Shown here: positions 56,707-64,000 of the stretch, in pieces
Layout: every line of letters starts with the position of its first letter
Numbering within the stretch: the first letter of the stretch is position 1
Origin: Mesorhizobium_K quangtriensis
GTDB lineage: Bacteria > Pseudomonadota > Alphaproteobacteria > Rhizobiales > Rhizobiaceae
DNA length: 64,000 bases
Direction: 5' to 3'
NCBI RefSeq assembly: GCF_040081925.1
Contig: NZ_JBEBMF010000001.1
Coordinates: 1 to 64,000, forward strand
Made by a program: the position numbers and the translations under genes
The notes under the pieces: model-generated
Seen by the model: only the letters and a program-made list of their open reading frames with translations
Databases searched by the model: none
Told to the model about the DNA's origin: nothing

Positions 56707-57768
56707 TCAGAACATCTCGCTGGGGTCGAAATTGACGATCACGTCAGCCCAGGCTTCGTATTTTTCGGAGGGAAGATTGTAGGGCGCGCAACGCGATACG
56801 GCGCGACGCGCGGCTTCCGCCGCCGCACGCTCGACGCCGGCGCTGCCGCCGCCGCTGATGATCTCCGGGCTGCCTTCCAGCGCGCCGGAGCGATCGAGCC
56901 TGAACTTCACCGACACGCGCAGGTTCTGGGCGTCGGCCGCACCGGCCGGAATGTTCCAGCACCGCTGCACTTGGCCGCGCAACGCGTCCATCTCGCTCTG
57001 CGACAGCTTCTGGCCGCCTGTCGAGCGGTCGCCGCCGAGCGAGGCGGTCTGGTCCGAACGCTTGGCGCCGCCGCCCGATGCCTTCTCCTTGTTGAGGAGC
57101 GCGGCGACCTCGTCGGCGTCGAATTCCTTTTCCTCGGTCTTCGGCTTGGCGGCCGCTTCCTTCGCCGGCTTCTGCGTGTCTTTCTTCTCGGGGGCTTTCG
57201 CCGTCTGCGCCTGCGGCGGCTTCGGCTTGGCCTCGGGCGTCGGAGCCTCGGTCGGCAACTTCACCGCATCGGCGTTGGTCTCGGCAGCCGCGATGGTCTC
57301 CTGCACCGGGTCGGGCTTCACGTCTTGCTTGGGCTGGGGCTCTGGCGTGGCCTCGGTTGCCGGCACGGCGGCCTTCTTCGGCTCGGGCTCGACGACAGGA
57401 TCCGGCTTGGGCTGGTCTACCGGTTTTGGATCTGGCTTTGGTGCGGATTCGGGCATCGCCGCCGCCTCGACCTCCTTCGGCGTCACGGTCGGTGTTGCCT
57501 TCTTGTCGGTGTCGACCTTGTTCTCGCCAACCTTCTCAGCGTCGGGGATCGTTTCGGTCTTTTCCGTCGGCTTGGGCGAAGCCTTGTCCGCCATCGGGGC
57601 CTTCTTGTCGCCCTGCTGGATCTGCGTCAGTTGCTCGATGGGAATGATGTCGACCGGAAGCGACTCGACATCCAGCACCTCGAACGGCTTCGGCGCCGAA
57701 AGCGAGATCAGCCCGAAGCCGAGCACGGCCGCATGCAGAATGGCGGATGTCGTGAGGCCAGCTTTCAT
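56707..57768 (-). CDS. tolA: TolA-type cell envelope protein
   Basis: 353 residues: one N-terminal membrane helix (TTSAILHAAVLGFGLISLS), a very long Pro/Lys/Glu-rich spacer (about 50-230, e.g. EPQPKQDVKPDPVQE) and a C-terminal TonB/TolA-like domain (DALRGQVQRCWNIPAGAADA, NLRVSVKFRLDRSGALEGSP). It transmits force from TolQR to Pal. Confidence 0.92.
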   Translation of the reverse strand: MKAGLTTSAILHAAVLGFGLISLSAPKPFEVLDVESLPVDIIPIEQLTQIQQGDKKAPMADKASPKPTEKTETIPDAEKVGENKVDTDKKATPTVTPKEVEAAAMPESAPKPDPKPVDQPKPDPVVEPEPKKAAVPATEATPEPQPKQDVKPDPVQETIAAAETNADAVKLPTEAPTPEAKPKPPQAQTAKAPEKKDTQKPAKEAAAKPKTEEKEFDADEVAALLNKEKASGGGAKRSDQTASLGGDRSTGGQKLSQSEMDALRGQVQRCWNIPAGAADAQNLRVSVKFRLDRSGALEGSPEIISGGGSAGVERAAAEAARRAVSRCAPYNLPSEKYEAWADVIVNFDPSEMF

Positions 57769-57820
57769 GCGCGGACCACGATCCTTCCGGTCGGTCTTGG
57801 CGAGAGCCTGCGCCTCATTC

Positions 57821-58279
57821 TCAGCTGTTGTCCTGTTCCTGCAGCGTCACCAGGCCGATGCGCGTGTAGCCGGCCGCCTGGATGCGGGCCATCACCTGCA
57901 TCACGATGCCGTAATTGGTGGTCTTGTCGCCGCGCACATAGATGCGCTCCTCGTAGCCGGTGGTCGCGATCGCTGCGAGCTTGGGCACCACCTCGTCCAG
58001 CGCGATCTCCGTCTCCTGCAGGTAGATCTGCCCGTTCTCGTTGACGGAGATGGTGATCGGCTGCGTCTCTGGGTTCATTGCATTGGCCTGCGTTTCCGGC
58101 AGGTCGATTGGCACGCCGACCGTCAACAGCGGCGCTGCGACCATGAAGATGATCAGCAGCACCAGCATCACGTCGACAAAGGGCGTGACGTTGATTTCCG
58201 AGATGACGCCATGATGCCGGCCCCGTCTCCGGTGCCCGCGCCCGCCACGTCCGCCCGCATTGCCTACGGCCATTCCCAT
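57821..58279 (-). CDS. tolR: Tol-Pal protein TolR
   Basis: 152 residues of the ExbD/TolR family: EINVTPFVDVMLVLLIIFMV holds the single helix with the proton-path Asp; the rest is the periplasmic domain. The N-terminus is Gly/Arg-rich. Ten bases after the tolQ stop. Confidence 0.95.
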   Translation of the reverse strand: MGMAVGNAGGRGGRGHRRRGRHHGVISEINVTPFVDVMLVLLIIFMVAAPLLTVGVPIDLPETQANAMNPETQPITISVNENGQIYLQETEIALDEVVPKLAAIATTGYEERIYVRGDKTTNYGIVMQVMARIQAAGYTRIGLVTLQEQDNS

Positions 58280-58289
58280 CGGTCAGCCC

Positions 58290-59000
58290 TCACGCCTTCT
58301 GCGAGACTTTTTCATCGATTTGCCGCGAGAGTATGGCGGAGAACTCGTCCGCGAACCCCTCCATGCGCACGCCGATCTTGCCAGCGTCCGACGACAGCTT
58401 GTTGTAGGCGATGACGGCGGGGATGGCGGCGAGCAGGCCGATCGCGGTCGCCAGCAGCGCTTCGGCGATGCCGGGCGCCACGACCGCGAGGTTTGTCGAC
58501 TTCGAACCCGCGATGGCCTGGAAGGACGTCATGATGCCGACCACCGTGCCGAACAGTCCGATAAAGGGCGCCGCAGAGCCGATGGTGGCGAGGAAGCCGA
58601 GCCGCCCTTCGAGCCGCTCCATCTCCCGCGTCAGCGCGAGGTCCATCGCCTTGTCGATGCGCGTCTGCAGCCCGAGCGGCGATTTTGCGCCTTTCTCGAA
58701 GCTCTTTTTCCACTCCCGCATGGCCGCGACGAAGATCGCACCCATGCCTGTCGTCTTGCGGTCAGCCAGCGTGCGGTACAGCTCCTCGAGCGACTGCCCC
58801 GACCAGAAGACCTGCTCGAAGCGGTTCAGCGAGCTGCGCATGCGCGAATAGGCGATGACCTTGTCGATGACGATCGCCCAGGTCCAGACCGAAGCCGCGA
58901 GCAGGCCGATCATCACGAGCTTGACGACCCATCCGGCCTGCGCGAACAGGTGCCAGACGGACAGTTGAGCGCCGGCATCGGCGATAGGAAGAGTTTCCAT
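58290..59000 (-). CDS. tolQ: Tol-Pal protein TolQ
   Basis: 236 residues with three membrane helices (WVVKLVMIGLLAASVWTWA; GFLATIGSAAPFIGLFGTVV; EALLATAIGLLAAIPAVIAY), the MotA/TolQ/ExbB proton channel layout. First gene of tolQRAB; 267 bp separate it from ybgC, so it has a likely own promoter. Confidence 0.96.
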   Translation of the reverse strand: METLPIADAGAQLSVWHLFAQAGWVVKLVMIGLLAASVWTWAIVIDKVIAYSRMRSSLNRFEQVFWSGQSLEELYRTLADRKTTGMGAIFVAAMREWKKSFEKGAKSPLGLQTRIDKAMDLALTREMERLEGRLGFLATIGSAAPFIGLFGTVVGIMTSFQAIAGSKSTNLAVVAPGIAEALLATAIGLLAAIPAVIAYNKLSSDAGKIGVRMEGFADEFSAILSRQIDEKVSQKA

Positions 59001-59267
59001 AAAAGAGGTCCTTAAAGAGTCCGGGCGTGGCTCGCGGCTGGCCCTAGGCGCAAATATCCCGTCATCCGTCCGCGCTCATGCTTGCGGAAATGCCCAGAAA
59101 TGCGCCGTTCGACGGCCTTTTCGGGACAAATGTTGGTGAAAGGAAGGCGCGCGGATTCCATCCAATTCTAACCAATTCCTTCATGAAGGGGTATGGTTAA
59201 GGAACCGTTAGGACAACAAGCCTGACCTGCGTCAGGTAGCCTCAGGCAGCAGGGTCCGGCAGCTGGC
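59001..59267. promoter_or_regulatory. ybgC-tolQ intergenic region with a near CtrA box
   Basis: 267 bp. It holds CCTTCATGAAGG (59178-59189, perfect 12-bp palindrome) and TTAA-N7-TTAG (59197-59211), one base off the CtrA consensus TTAA-N7-TTAA. Both lie about 180-210 bp upstream of tolQ. Functional role not established. Confidence 0.4.
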
Positions 59268-59741
59268 TCAGGCGGTCATTTCAGGCTCTGGAGGAATGAA
59301 GGCCGCGATCCATTCGGCCGGAAACCGCTTCGGCCGCCCGTTGCCATCGATGATCGCCGCCTCGACCTTAGCCCGGATCAGGATTTCGTCGCCCCGACGG
59401 ATCTCCTGCGCCATGAAGATGCGCGCGCCGGATATGCGCTCCGTGCGCGTCTCGATGACGAGCACGTCGTCCATGCGTGCCGGCCGGACGAAGTCGATCT
59501 CCATACGCCGCACGACCCACACGATCTTCTCGCCGCGCATGCCTTCCATGAGTTCGGTGTGGCGCACACCGACAAGCCGCAAGTAGTCCGACCGCCCGCG
59601 TTCCAGGAATTCGAGGTAACGGGCATGGTAGACGAGGCCGGAAAAGTCGGTGTCGGCGTAGTAGACGCGCGCGAGCAGGCGATGGCCGGACGGCGTGAGT
59701 TCGCCGGAAAGCCCGACGGCGAGGGCCTGTTCCTCGTTCAA
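59268..59741 (-). CDS. ybgC: Tol-Pal-associated acyl-CoA thioesterase
   Basis: 157 residues from TTG 59741, one base after the ruvB stop; no ATG fits the family length. The hot-dog signature is VYYADTDFSGLVYHARYLEF followed by LERGRSDYL, with catalytic Asp. In gammaproteobacteria YbgC is a short-chain or acyl-carrier-linked thioesterase co-encoded with tol genes. Confidence 0.92.
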   Translation of the reverse strand: MNEEQALAVGLSGELTPSGHRLLARVYYADTDFSGLVYHARYLEFLERGRSDYLRLVGVRHTELMEGMRGEKIVWVVRRMEIDFVRPARMDDVLVIETRTERISGARIFMAQEIRRGDEILIRAKVEAAIIDGNGRPKRFPAEWIAAFIPPEPEMTA

Positions 59742-59742
59742 G

Positions 59743-60783
59743 TCAGTCTTCTTCCTGAAACAGGTTGATTTGCTGCTGCGCGAGATCCTTCGGCGCGTCG
59801 AGGCCCAGGTGCCGCCAGGCATTGGCGGTCAGCACGCGCCCACGCGGTGTGCGCTGGATAAAGCCTTGCTGGATCAGATAGGGCTCGATGATGTCCTCGA
59901 TCGCGTCGCGCGGCTCGGAAAGCCCTGCCGCGATCGTCTCGATCCCGACCGGGCCACCGCCGAAATTCATCGCGATTATCGAGAGGTAGCGACGGTCGAG
60001 CTGGTCGAGACCGAGCGCGTCCACTTCCAGCCTGAGCAGCGCCTCGTCGGCGATCTTCTTCGTAACCAGCTCGACGCTCGCCACCGACGCGAAATCGCGC
60101 ACACGGCGTAAAAGGCGACCGGCGATGCGCGGCGTTCCTCGAGCACGCCTCGCGATCTCAAGCGCGCCGTCATCACCGAGCGGCAGGCCTAGGATGCGTG
60201 CACCGCGCCGGACGATCTGCTCGAGTTCCTCGACCGTGTAGAAGTTGAGCCTCACCGGAATGCCGAAGCGGTCGCGCAGCGGATTGGTCAGCAGGCCGAG
60301 CCGCGTCGTCGCTGCAACCAGCGTGAACTTAGCCAGATCGATCTTGACCGACCGCGCCGCAGGGCCTTCTCCAATGATCAGGTCAAGCTGGTAATCCTCC
60401 ATCGCAGGATAGAGAATTTCCTCGACGGCCGGGTTGAGGCGGTGAATCTCATCGATGAAGAGGACGTCGCGATCCTCAAGATTGGTCAGCAGCGCGGCAA
60501 GATCGCCCGCCTTGGCGATCACCGGGCCAGAGGTCGAACGGAAGTTAACACCCAGTTCGCGCGCCATGATCTGCGCCAGCGTCGTCTTGCCCAGCCCCGG
60601 TGGCCCGACGAAAAGCACATGGTCCAGCGCCTCGCCCCGGTTCCGCGCCGCCTCGATGAAGACCTTCAGGTTTGCGCGCGCCGCCGCCTGACCGACGAAC
60701 TCGTCGAGCATCTGCGGACGCAGCGTCTGGTCGGCGTCCTCGCCGCGCTTTTCGGGCGTTATGAGGCGGGGCGCGAGGCTCAC
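59743..60783 (-). CDS. ruvB: Holliday junction branch migration helicase RuvB
   Basis: 346 residues from GTG 60783, exactly the family length and the position where LVSLAPRLITPEKRGEDAD would begin. AAA motifs: FVGPPGLGKTTLAQIMAREL (Walker A), LFIDEIHRLNP (Walker B), and the winged helix RTPRGRVLTANAWRHLG. The GTGA overlap ties its translation to the upstream toxin gene. Confidence 0.96.
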   Translation of the reverse strand: MSLAPRLITPEKRGEDADQTLRPQMLDEFVGQAAARANLKVFIEAARNRGEALDHVLFVGPPGLGKTTLAQIMARELGVNFRSTSGPVIAKAGDLAALLTNLEDRDVLFIDEIHRLNPAVEEILYPAMEDYQLDLIIGEGPAARSVKIDLAKFTLVAATTRLGLLTNPLRDRFGIPVRLNFYTVEELEQIVRRGARILGLPLGDDGALEIARRARGTPRIAGRLLRRVRDFASVASVELVTKKIADEALLRLEVDALGLDQLDRRYLSIIAMNFGGGPVGIETIAAGLSEPRDAIEDIIEPYLIQQGFIQRTPRGRVLTANAWRHLGLDAPKDLAQQQINLFQEED

Positions 60784-61172
60784 GAGAGAAGTTCCATAGA
60801 CGGGACGAAACGAGCGGCTTTTAAGTCGAAAGTCACGGTATGCGAACAACCCGCTCGTATTGCCGAATAGGAGATCAGGCGATCTGCCAGATCGCCAGCC
60901 CTTGCTTCTGCGGCAATCGCAGAGAGCGATCCGTGATCCTCAAACAAGATTTCCTCGGTATCGAGCAATCTTGATAGAAGCGTCCCTATGGCAGCCTGAC
61001 CATATCCGTAGTGCTTTCTCAAAACCCAGACCAGCTCCGCAACCACGATAAGGCTCACGAAAGCAGGATCCTCTGATGTCCTTTCTTCCAGAAAGGCGGA
61101 TGCTTTGATGAATTGCCTCTCATCGTCGCGAAGGACGAACCGCAACAATATGTTCGTGTCGACAGCGATCAT
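60780..61172 (-). CDS. PIN-domain (VapC-type) toxin
   Basis: 130 residues, a full PIN domain: MIAVDTNILLRFVLRDDERQ with the first Asp, SLIVVAELVWVLRKHYGY with the Glu, DLADRLISYSAIRAGC and HTVTFDLKAAR with further acidic residues. VapC-type ribonuclease toxins cleave tRNA or rRNA. It overlaps the antitoxin stop (ATGA) and its own stop overlaps the ruvB start (GTGA). It is absent from the usual ruvCAB arrangement. Confidence 0.9.
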   Translation of the reverse strand: MIAVDTNILLRFVLRDDERQFIKASAFLEERTSEDPAFVSLIVVAELVWVLRKHYGYGQAAIGTLLSRLLDTEEILFEDHGSLSAIAAEARAGDLADRLISYSAIRAGCSHTVTFDLKAARFVPSMELLS

Positions 61173-61462
61173 CGCTTTTTGCCGACGAGTTCATTCCATT
61201 CCCGCTTGATCCGCTCGTCATCTTCCGCGACCGCCTGTCCAATCGCATTGTCGAAATCTTCAAGCGTGGCAGGGGCACCCCTGGGGGGATTGCCGAGAAT
61301 GCCCGCGAGGTCGGCAATTTTTTTGTTCTTTGGCAAAGCCACGACTTCACCATTCCTGACAGTGACGAAAAATTTTGTGCCCGGCTTCAGGGCCAACTCG
61401 TCTCTTACCTCTTTCGGGATCGTCAACTGTCCCTTGGAGGTCATTGTCGTGAAAGCGCCCAT
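61169..61462 (-). CDS. AbrB/MazE-family antitoxin
   Basis: 97 residues: an N-terminal SpoVT/AbrB DNA-binding domain (FTTMTSKGQLTIPKEVRDEL, KPGTKFFVTVRNGEVVALP) and a C-terminal acidic tail that would bind the PIN toxin (DDERIKREWNELVGKK). AGGAG precedes the ATG. It pairs with the downstream PIN gene. Slightly lower GC than ruvA and ruvB. Confidence 0.88.
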   Translation of the reverse strand: MGAFTTMTSKGQLTIPKEVRDELALKPGTKFFVTVRNGEVVALPKNKKIADLAGILGNPPRGAPATLEDFDNAIGQAVAEDDERIKREWNELVGKKR

Positions 61463-61481
61463 GACTTACTCCTGCCAAACA

Positions 61482-61507
61482 TTCTTACTGATCATAAATA
61501 GTAAGAA
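61482..61507. promoter_or_regulatory. Putative operator of the toxin-antitoxin pair
   Basis: TTCTTACT-N10-AGTAAGAA, perfect 8-bp arms in an AT-rich strip, 20 to 45 bp upstream of the antitoxin start codon and within the 66-bp ruvA gap. AbrB-type antitoxins repress their own promoters through such palindromes. Confidence 0.7.
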
Positions 61508-61528
61508 AATCTCTGCTCAGCAATACAA

Positions 61529-62149
61529 CTATCGCGCCAGCTCTTTCAACCCAAGTCTGATCAGCTTGGACGAGTCCGCCCCCTCACCGGCGCTCTTCAG
61601 AGCGGCAGCCACGGCATTCGCCGCAATGTCGCGCGAATAGCCGAGATTGACCAGCGCCGAGACGGCGTCGGCGATTGGCGCCGGCGCAACGCCCTCACCG
61701 AGTTCCTGCTTCAGCCCGATCGTCCCCGACGCAGCGCCCGCAAAGGCCGGCGCCTTGTTCTTCAGCTCGGTGACGATCCGCTCGGCGACCTTCTTGCCCA
61801 CGCCCGGGGCACGGCTAACGGTGGCGATATCGCGTAGCGCGATCGCATTGGCTAGATCGGCCGGAGCCAGTGTCGAAAGAATTGCCAGCGCGACCTTGGC
61901 GCCGACGCCCTGCACATTATTCATCAGCAACCGGAACCACTCACGCTCCAGCACCGACTCGAAGCCGTAGAGCCGGATCATGTCCTCGCGCACATAGGTC
62001 TCGATGAAGAGCGTAACCGCCTCACCTGGGCCGGGAAGATGCGCCAGCGTCCGCGACGAGCAGTAGGCCACGTAGCCGACGCCATGCACGTCGATCGTGC
62101 AGTGGTCCTCGTCGATCTCGTCCAGCGTGCCCCTGAGCTTGCCGATCAT
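61529..62149 (-). CDS. ruvA: Holliday junction branch migration protein RuvA
   Basis: 206 residues from the ATG at 62149. OB-fold start MIGKLRGTLDEIDEDHCTID, HhH motifs (LLMNNVQGVGAKVALAIL, VSRAPGVGKKVAERIVTEL), and the C-terminal RuvB-contacting domain (ADAVSALVNLGYSRDIAANA). Lies 17 bp after ruvC. Confidence 0.96.
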   Translation of the reverse strand: MIGKLRGTLDEIDEDHCTIDVHGVGYVAYCSSRTLAHLPGPGEAVTLFIETYVREDMIRLYGFESVLEREWFRLLMNNVQGVGAKVALAILSTLAPADLANAIALRDIATVSRAPGVGKKVAERIVTELKNKAPAFAGAASGTIGLKQELGEGVAPAPIADAVSALVNLGYSRDIAANAVAAALKSAGEGADSSKLIRLGLKELAR

Positions 62150-62166
62150 TGCCCCGCCTTCAATCC

Positions 62167-62679
62167 CTACGCCACCGCCCGCGCCAACCGCGCCGCCGGG
62201 CTTTGCATGTGGTGCGCGTGGCAGATGGCGATGGCGAGCGCGTCGGCGGCGTGTTCGCTGTCGAAGCACGCCTTCGGCATCAGCACCTTCACCATCATGT
62301 GGATCTGCTGCTTCTCGCCATGTCCGACGCCGATCACCGCCTTCTTCACTGCGTTGGGCGCGTATTCGGCGACCTCCAGGCCAGCCAGCGCGGGCACCAG
62401 CATGGCGATGCCGCGCGCCTGTCCGAGTTTCAGCGTCGCCACCGCATCCTTGTTGACGAAGGTCTGCTCGACGGCCGCCTCATGCGGCGCCTGTTGCCCG
62501 ACCACGCCCACCAGTCCGTCATGAATCTGCCTGAGCCTCACCGCCAACGCGGCCTTGTCGTCAGACTTTATCGTGCCGGCTGCGACGAAGCGCAGCGAAT
62601 TGCCAAGAGTCTCGACCACGCCCCATCCGGTACGCCGCAGTCCGGGATCGATGCCGATGATACGAATCGCCTGAGCCAT
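62167..62679 (-). CDS. ruvC: Holliday junction resolvase RuvC
   Basis: 170 residues from the ATG at 62679. RIIGIDPGLRRTGWGVVE holds the first catalytic Asp; EQTFVNKDAVATLKLGQARG holds a Glu, and DALAIAICHAHH the last Asp. Resolves Holliday junctions with RuvAB. A degenerate SOS box lies about 45 bp upstream. Confidence 0.97.
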   Translation of the reverse strand: MAQAIRIIGIDPGLRRTGWGVVETLGNSLRFVAAGTIKSDDKAALAVRLRQIHDGLVGVVGQQAPHEAAVEQTFVNKDAVATLKLGQARGIAMLVPALAGLEVAEYAPNAVKKAVIGVGHGEKQQIHMMVKVLMPKACFDSEHAADALAIAICHAHHMQSPAARLARAVA

Positions 62680-62723
62680 CGCGGAACCTTTACCTGTCCG
62701 CTGGAGCGATGCCAGAGAAATGT

Positions 62724-62738
62724 GAACAAAGCAGAAAC
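62724..62738. promoter_or_regulatory. Degenerate LexA box upstream of ruvC
   Basis: GAAC-AAAGCAG-AAAC matches the alphaproteobacterial SOS box GAAC-N7-GAAC at seven of eight positions, 45 bp upstream of the ruvC start codon. SOS control of ruvCAB is known in several bacteria. Confidence 0.55.
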
Positions 62739-62806
62739 AGAGGCCGCGCCGAGGCCATGATTTCAGGGGAAATCCCCGCAGACGGTTCCGGCAGGGGTTT
62801 GGCGGC

Positions 62807-63334
62807 TCAGCCGCGCGCAAACGCCGTGTTCAGGAGCGTGATCTGGTCGGATACCGGATTGGGGCTGCGCACTGGCGACAGCGGCGTGACGGTATTCTTG
62901 CCGTAGATCTCGTCGTCCATGCGCCGGACCAGCCCCTGCAGGCTGAGCGAGCGGTTCACCAGGTCGACGAAGGCTACCGGCAGTTCGCCCCAGCCGCTTG
63001 CGTCAGCATGGGCGGACGCGGTGTCGAGCCTTACCTTGGCCTTTTCGATCGCGACCTGGTCTCGGCTCATCTCGCCGGAGTTGGCCGCGCGCTGCAGCAG
63101 CAGCCAGGAAGCGATCTGCATAAGGCGGGTGGTGAGACGCATGGATTCCGCCGCATAAAGCGTCGCGGCGAGGCGCGACAGCTTCTTTGCTTCCGCGCGG
63201 CCCTCGCCGTCGAGATATTCGGCGGCGTTTTCTACCAGCGTCATGCCTTCGTTATAGAGCGGCTTGAAGGACTGCGAGAAAACGCGGCGTTCCGCGAGCT
63301 TGATCGTCTTGCTGTCCGTCGACGGCTCGCTCAT
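62807..63334 (-). CDS. rcdA: DUF1465/RcdA-like regulator of CtrA degradation
   Basis: 175 residues from the ATG at 63334. A helical DUF1465 protein: SFKPLYNEGMTLVENAAEYL, ESMRLTTRLMQIASWLLLQR, GELPVAFVDLVNRSLSL, and a flexible C-terminal tail. In Caulobacter RcdA is an adaptor that, with CpdR and PopA, delivers CtrA to ClpXP at the cell pole. A perfect CtrA box lies upstream. Confidence 0.88.
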   Translation of the reverse strand: MSEPSTDSKTIKLAERRVFSQSFKPLYNEGMTLVENAAEYLDGEGRAEAKKLSRLAATLYAAESMRLTTRLMQIASWLLLQRAANSGEMSRDQVAIEKAKVRLDTASAHADASGWGELPVAFVDLVNRSLSLQGLVRRMDDEIYGKNTVTPLSPVRSPNPVSDQITLLNTAFARG

Positions 63335-63456
63335 GTCCAAACGCCCCTGCACTACTTTCCCGCTCCGGCTGTCCACTCAGCCGCCAGTCCTATTTGACCA
63401 CCCACGGACCGGCGCAGCGAAAATGCGCCGTCATGCAGAGCAACGCAAGCGTATGT

Positions 63457-63471
63457 TTAATAAAAGGTTAA
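63457..63471. promoter_or_regulatory. CtrA box upstream of rcdA
   Basis: TTAA-TAAAAGG-TTAA, an exact match to the CtrA consensus TTAA-N7-TTAA, 123 bp upstream of the rcdA start codon and on the rcdA side of the terminator. Confidence 0.75.
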
Positions 63472-63528
63472 CGGTACCGGCCCGGGTGTTAGCCGGCGAC
63501 AATCCGCGAACGCTGTCGGACAAAAAAA

Positions 63529-63550
63529 AGAGCCGCGAAAAGGCGGCTCT
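63529..63550 (-). terminator. Terminator of the right-edge gene
   Basis: AGAGCCGC, loop GAAAAG, GCGGCTCT; on the minus strand an eight-base T-run follows. It ends transcription from the gene at 63690. Confidence 0.9.
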
Positions 63551-63643
63551 CAGGAGTTTAACAGGGAGGCGTCAAACGAAGTGGCTCCAGCCACTCGGTA
63601 AGAATCCAGATCACTGGATGCGCACAGTAAACGCCCGTAAAGC

Positions 63644-63658
63644 TTAATGCGGGGTTAA
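63644..63658. promoter_or_regulatory. Second CtrA box
   Basis: TTAA-TGCGGGG-TTAA, also exact, 32 bp beyond the stop of the right-edge gene and before its terminator. Confidence 0.55.
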
Positions 63659-63689
63659 CTGACGGGCCGGAATCCGGTAAAAATTTTCG

Positions 63690-64000
63690 TCATTCCGCCG
63701 GAATGTGATGCGCGGCCGAAGCGGGACTTGCCCTCCAGAGCGCCGAAAGCGCGATGAACGCGAACAGGAACGTGCCGGCGAAATAGACCATGGCCGATAC
63801 GCCCAGCAGCGGCTCGATCGACGGGTCTCCGCCGTAAAGAATGAAGAGCCCGATGAACATGCCGAGGCTGCTCAGCGCAGCGATCCAGAAGTGGATTTTG
63901 GCGAGCATCGACGCGCCGGCTCCCGGCACGAGATGGTAGAAGACGGCGAAGACCGCCGACATCAGCCAGCCCAGCACCATGATGTGCGCGTGGGTCGGCA
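63690..64000 (-). CDS. Heme-copper-oxidase-like membrane protein (C-terminal part)
   Basis: Truncated by the window edge; about 103 codons are visible. Three hydrophobic segments: HIMVLGWLMSAVFAVFYHLV, FWIAALSSLGMFIGLFIL, AMVYFAGTFLFAFIALSAL. THAHIMVLGW followed by FYHLVP resembles heme-copper oxidase subunit I-like and related small membrane proteins with His ligands. The full gene lies to the right, so function cannot be settled. Confidence 0.65.
   Translation of the reverse strand, partial: PTHAHIMVLGWLMSAVFAVFYHLVPGAGASMLAKIHFWIAALSSLGMFIGLFILYGGDPSIEPLLGVSAMVYFAGTFLFAFIALSALWRASPASAAHHIPAE

Larger units (their letters stand above)
63335..63689. promoter_or_regulatory. rcdA upstream region
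   Basis: 355 bp without a supported gene. From right to left it holds a CtrA box at 63644, the terminator of the right-edge gene at 63529 and a second CtrA box at 63457. The strip 63440-63475 is AT-rich and suits the rcdA promoter. Confidence 0.55.

Overview
The window is a GC-rich alphaproteobacterial chromosome segment, most like the Rhizobiales/Hyphomicrobiales (Phyllobacteriaceae, Mesorhizobium-like). This rests on gene families and order: the imuA-imuB-dnaE2 cassette behind a GTTC-N7-GTTC LexA box, ruvCAB next to ybgC-tolQRAB-pal-cpoB-tilS-ftsH, and a DUF1465/RcdA gene with TTAA-N7-TTAA CtrA boxes. No search could be run; all names come from reading motifs and lengths.

Region 1 (1-7.5 kb) is accessory. 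A minus-strand operon encodes a secreted DUF3604 protein, a membrane-anchored parvulin and three HupE/UreJ-like membrane proteins, with an AraC-type regulator upstream. The DUF3604 frame is broken by one in-frame TGA where a Trp codon is expected.

Region 2 (about 7.5-17.2 kb) is mobile or accessory DNA. A small replication operon (hypothetical, excisionase-like HTH, Prim-Pol/P-loop ATPase fusion) is followed by a tyrosine integrase. Both sides of the replication operon carry the same module: 9-bp GTGACGGYG iterons, then 26-30 bp, then a GTAGGGGGAGGG motif. The module occurs four times, back-to-back upstream and face-to-face downstream. To its right lie a minus-strand operon (DUF6998-like nuclease-fold protein, lipoprotein, hypothetical), two XRE regulators with clear inverted-repeat operators, a uracil-DNA-glycosylase-like gene and a hypothetical. 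The block ends at tRNA-Gly(GCC).

Region 3 (17.2-34 kb) is mostly core: a ProX-like deacylase, a CnoX-type thioredoxin-TPR, a LON-domain protein, Trm112, the SOS mutasome cassette, a zincin-like metallopeptidase, DUF1737, a citE-like lyase, an FAD oxidoreductase, leuD and leuB with RidA and an MhqO-MhqD-like fusion between them, and an MFS transporter.

Region 4 (34-49.9 kb) holds housekeeping and envelope genes: rsfS, rlmH, an EnvC-like activator, ctpA, a divergent polysaccharide deacetylase, rppH, alr-dadA, ispG, a lytic transglycosylase, a hybrid histidine kinase, a polyprenyl synthase, mtgA and rpmF.

Region 5 (49.9-64 kb) is on the minus strand: rcdA, ruvC, ruvA, an inserted AbrB/PIN toxin-antitoxin pair, ruvB, ybgC, tolQ-tolR-tolA-tolB, pal, cpoB, tilS and ftsH. 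A truncated heme-copper-oxidase-like membrane protein runs off the right edge. The toxin stop codon overlaps the ruvB start codon, so the toxin-antitoxin pair sits inside the Holliday-junction operon with its own predicted operator.
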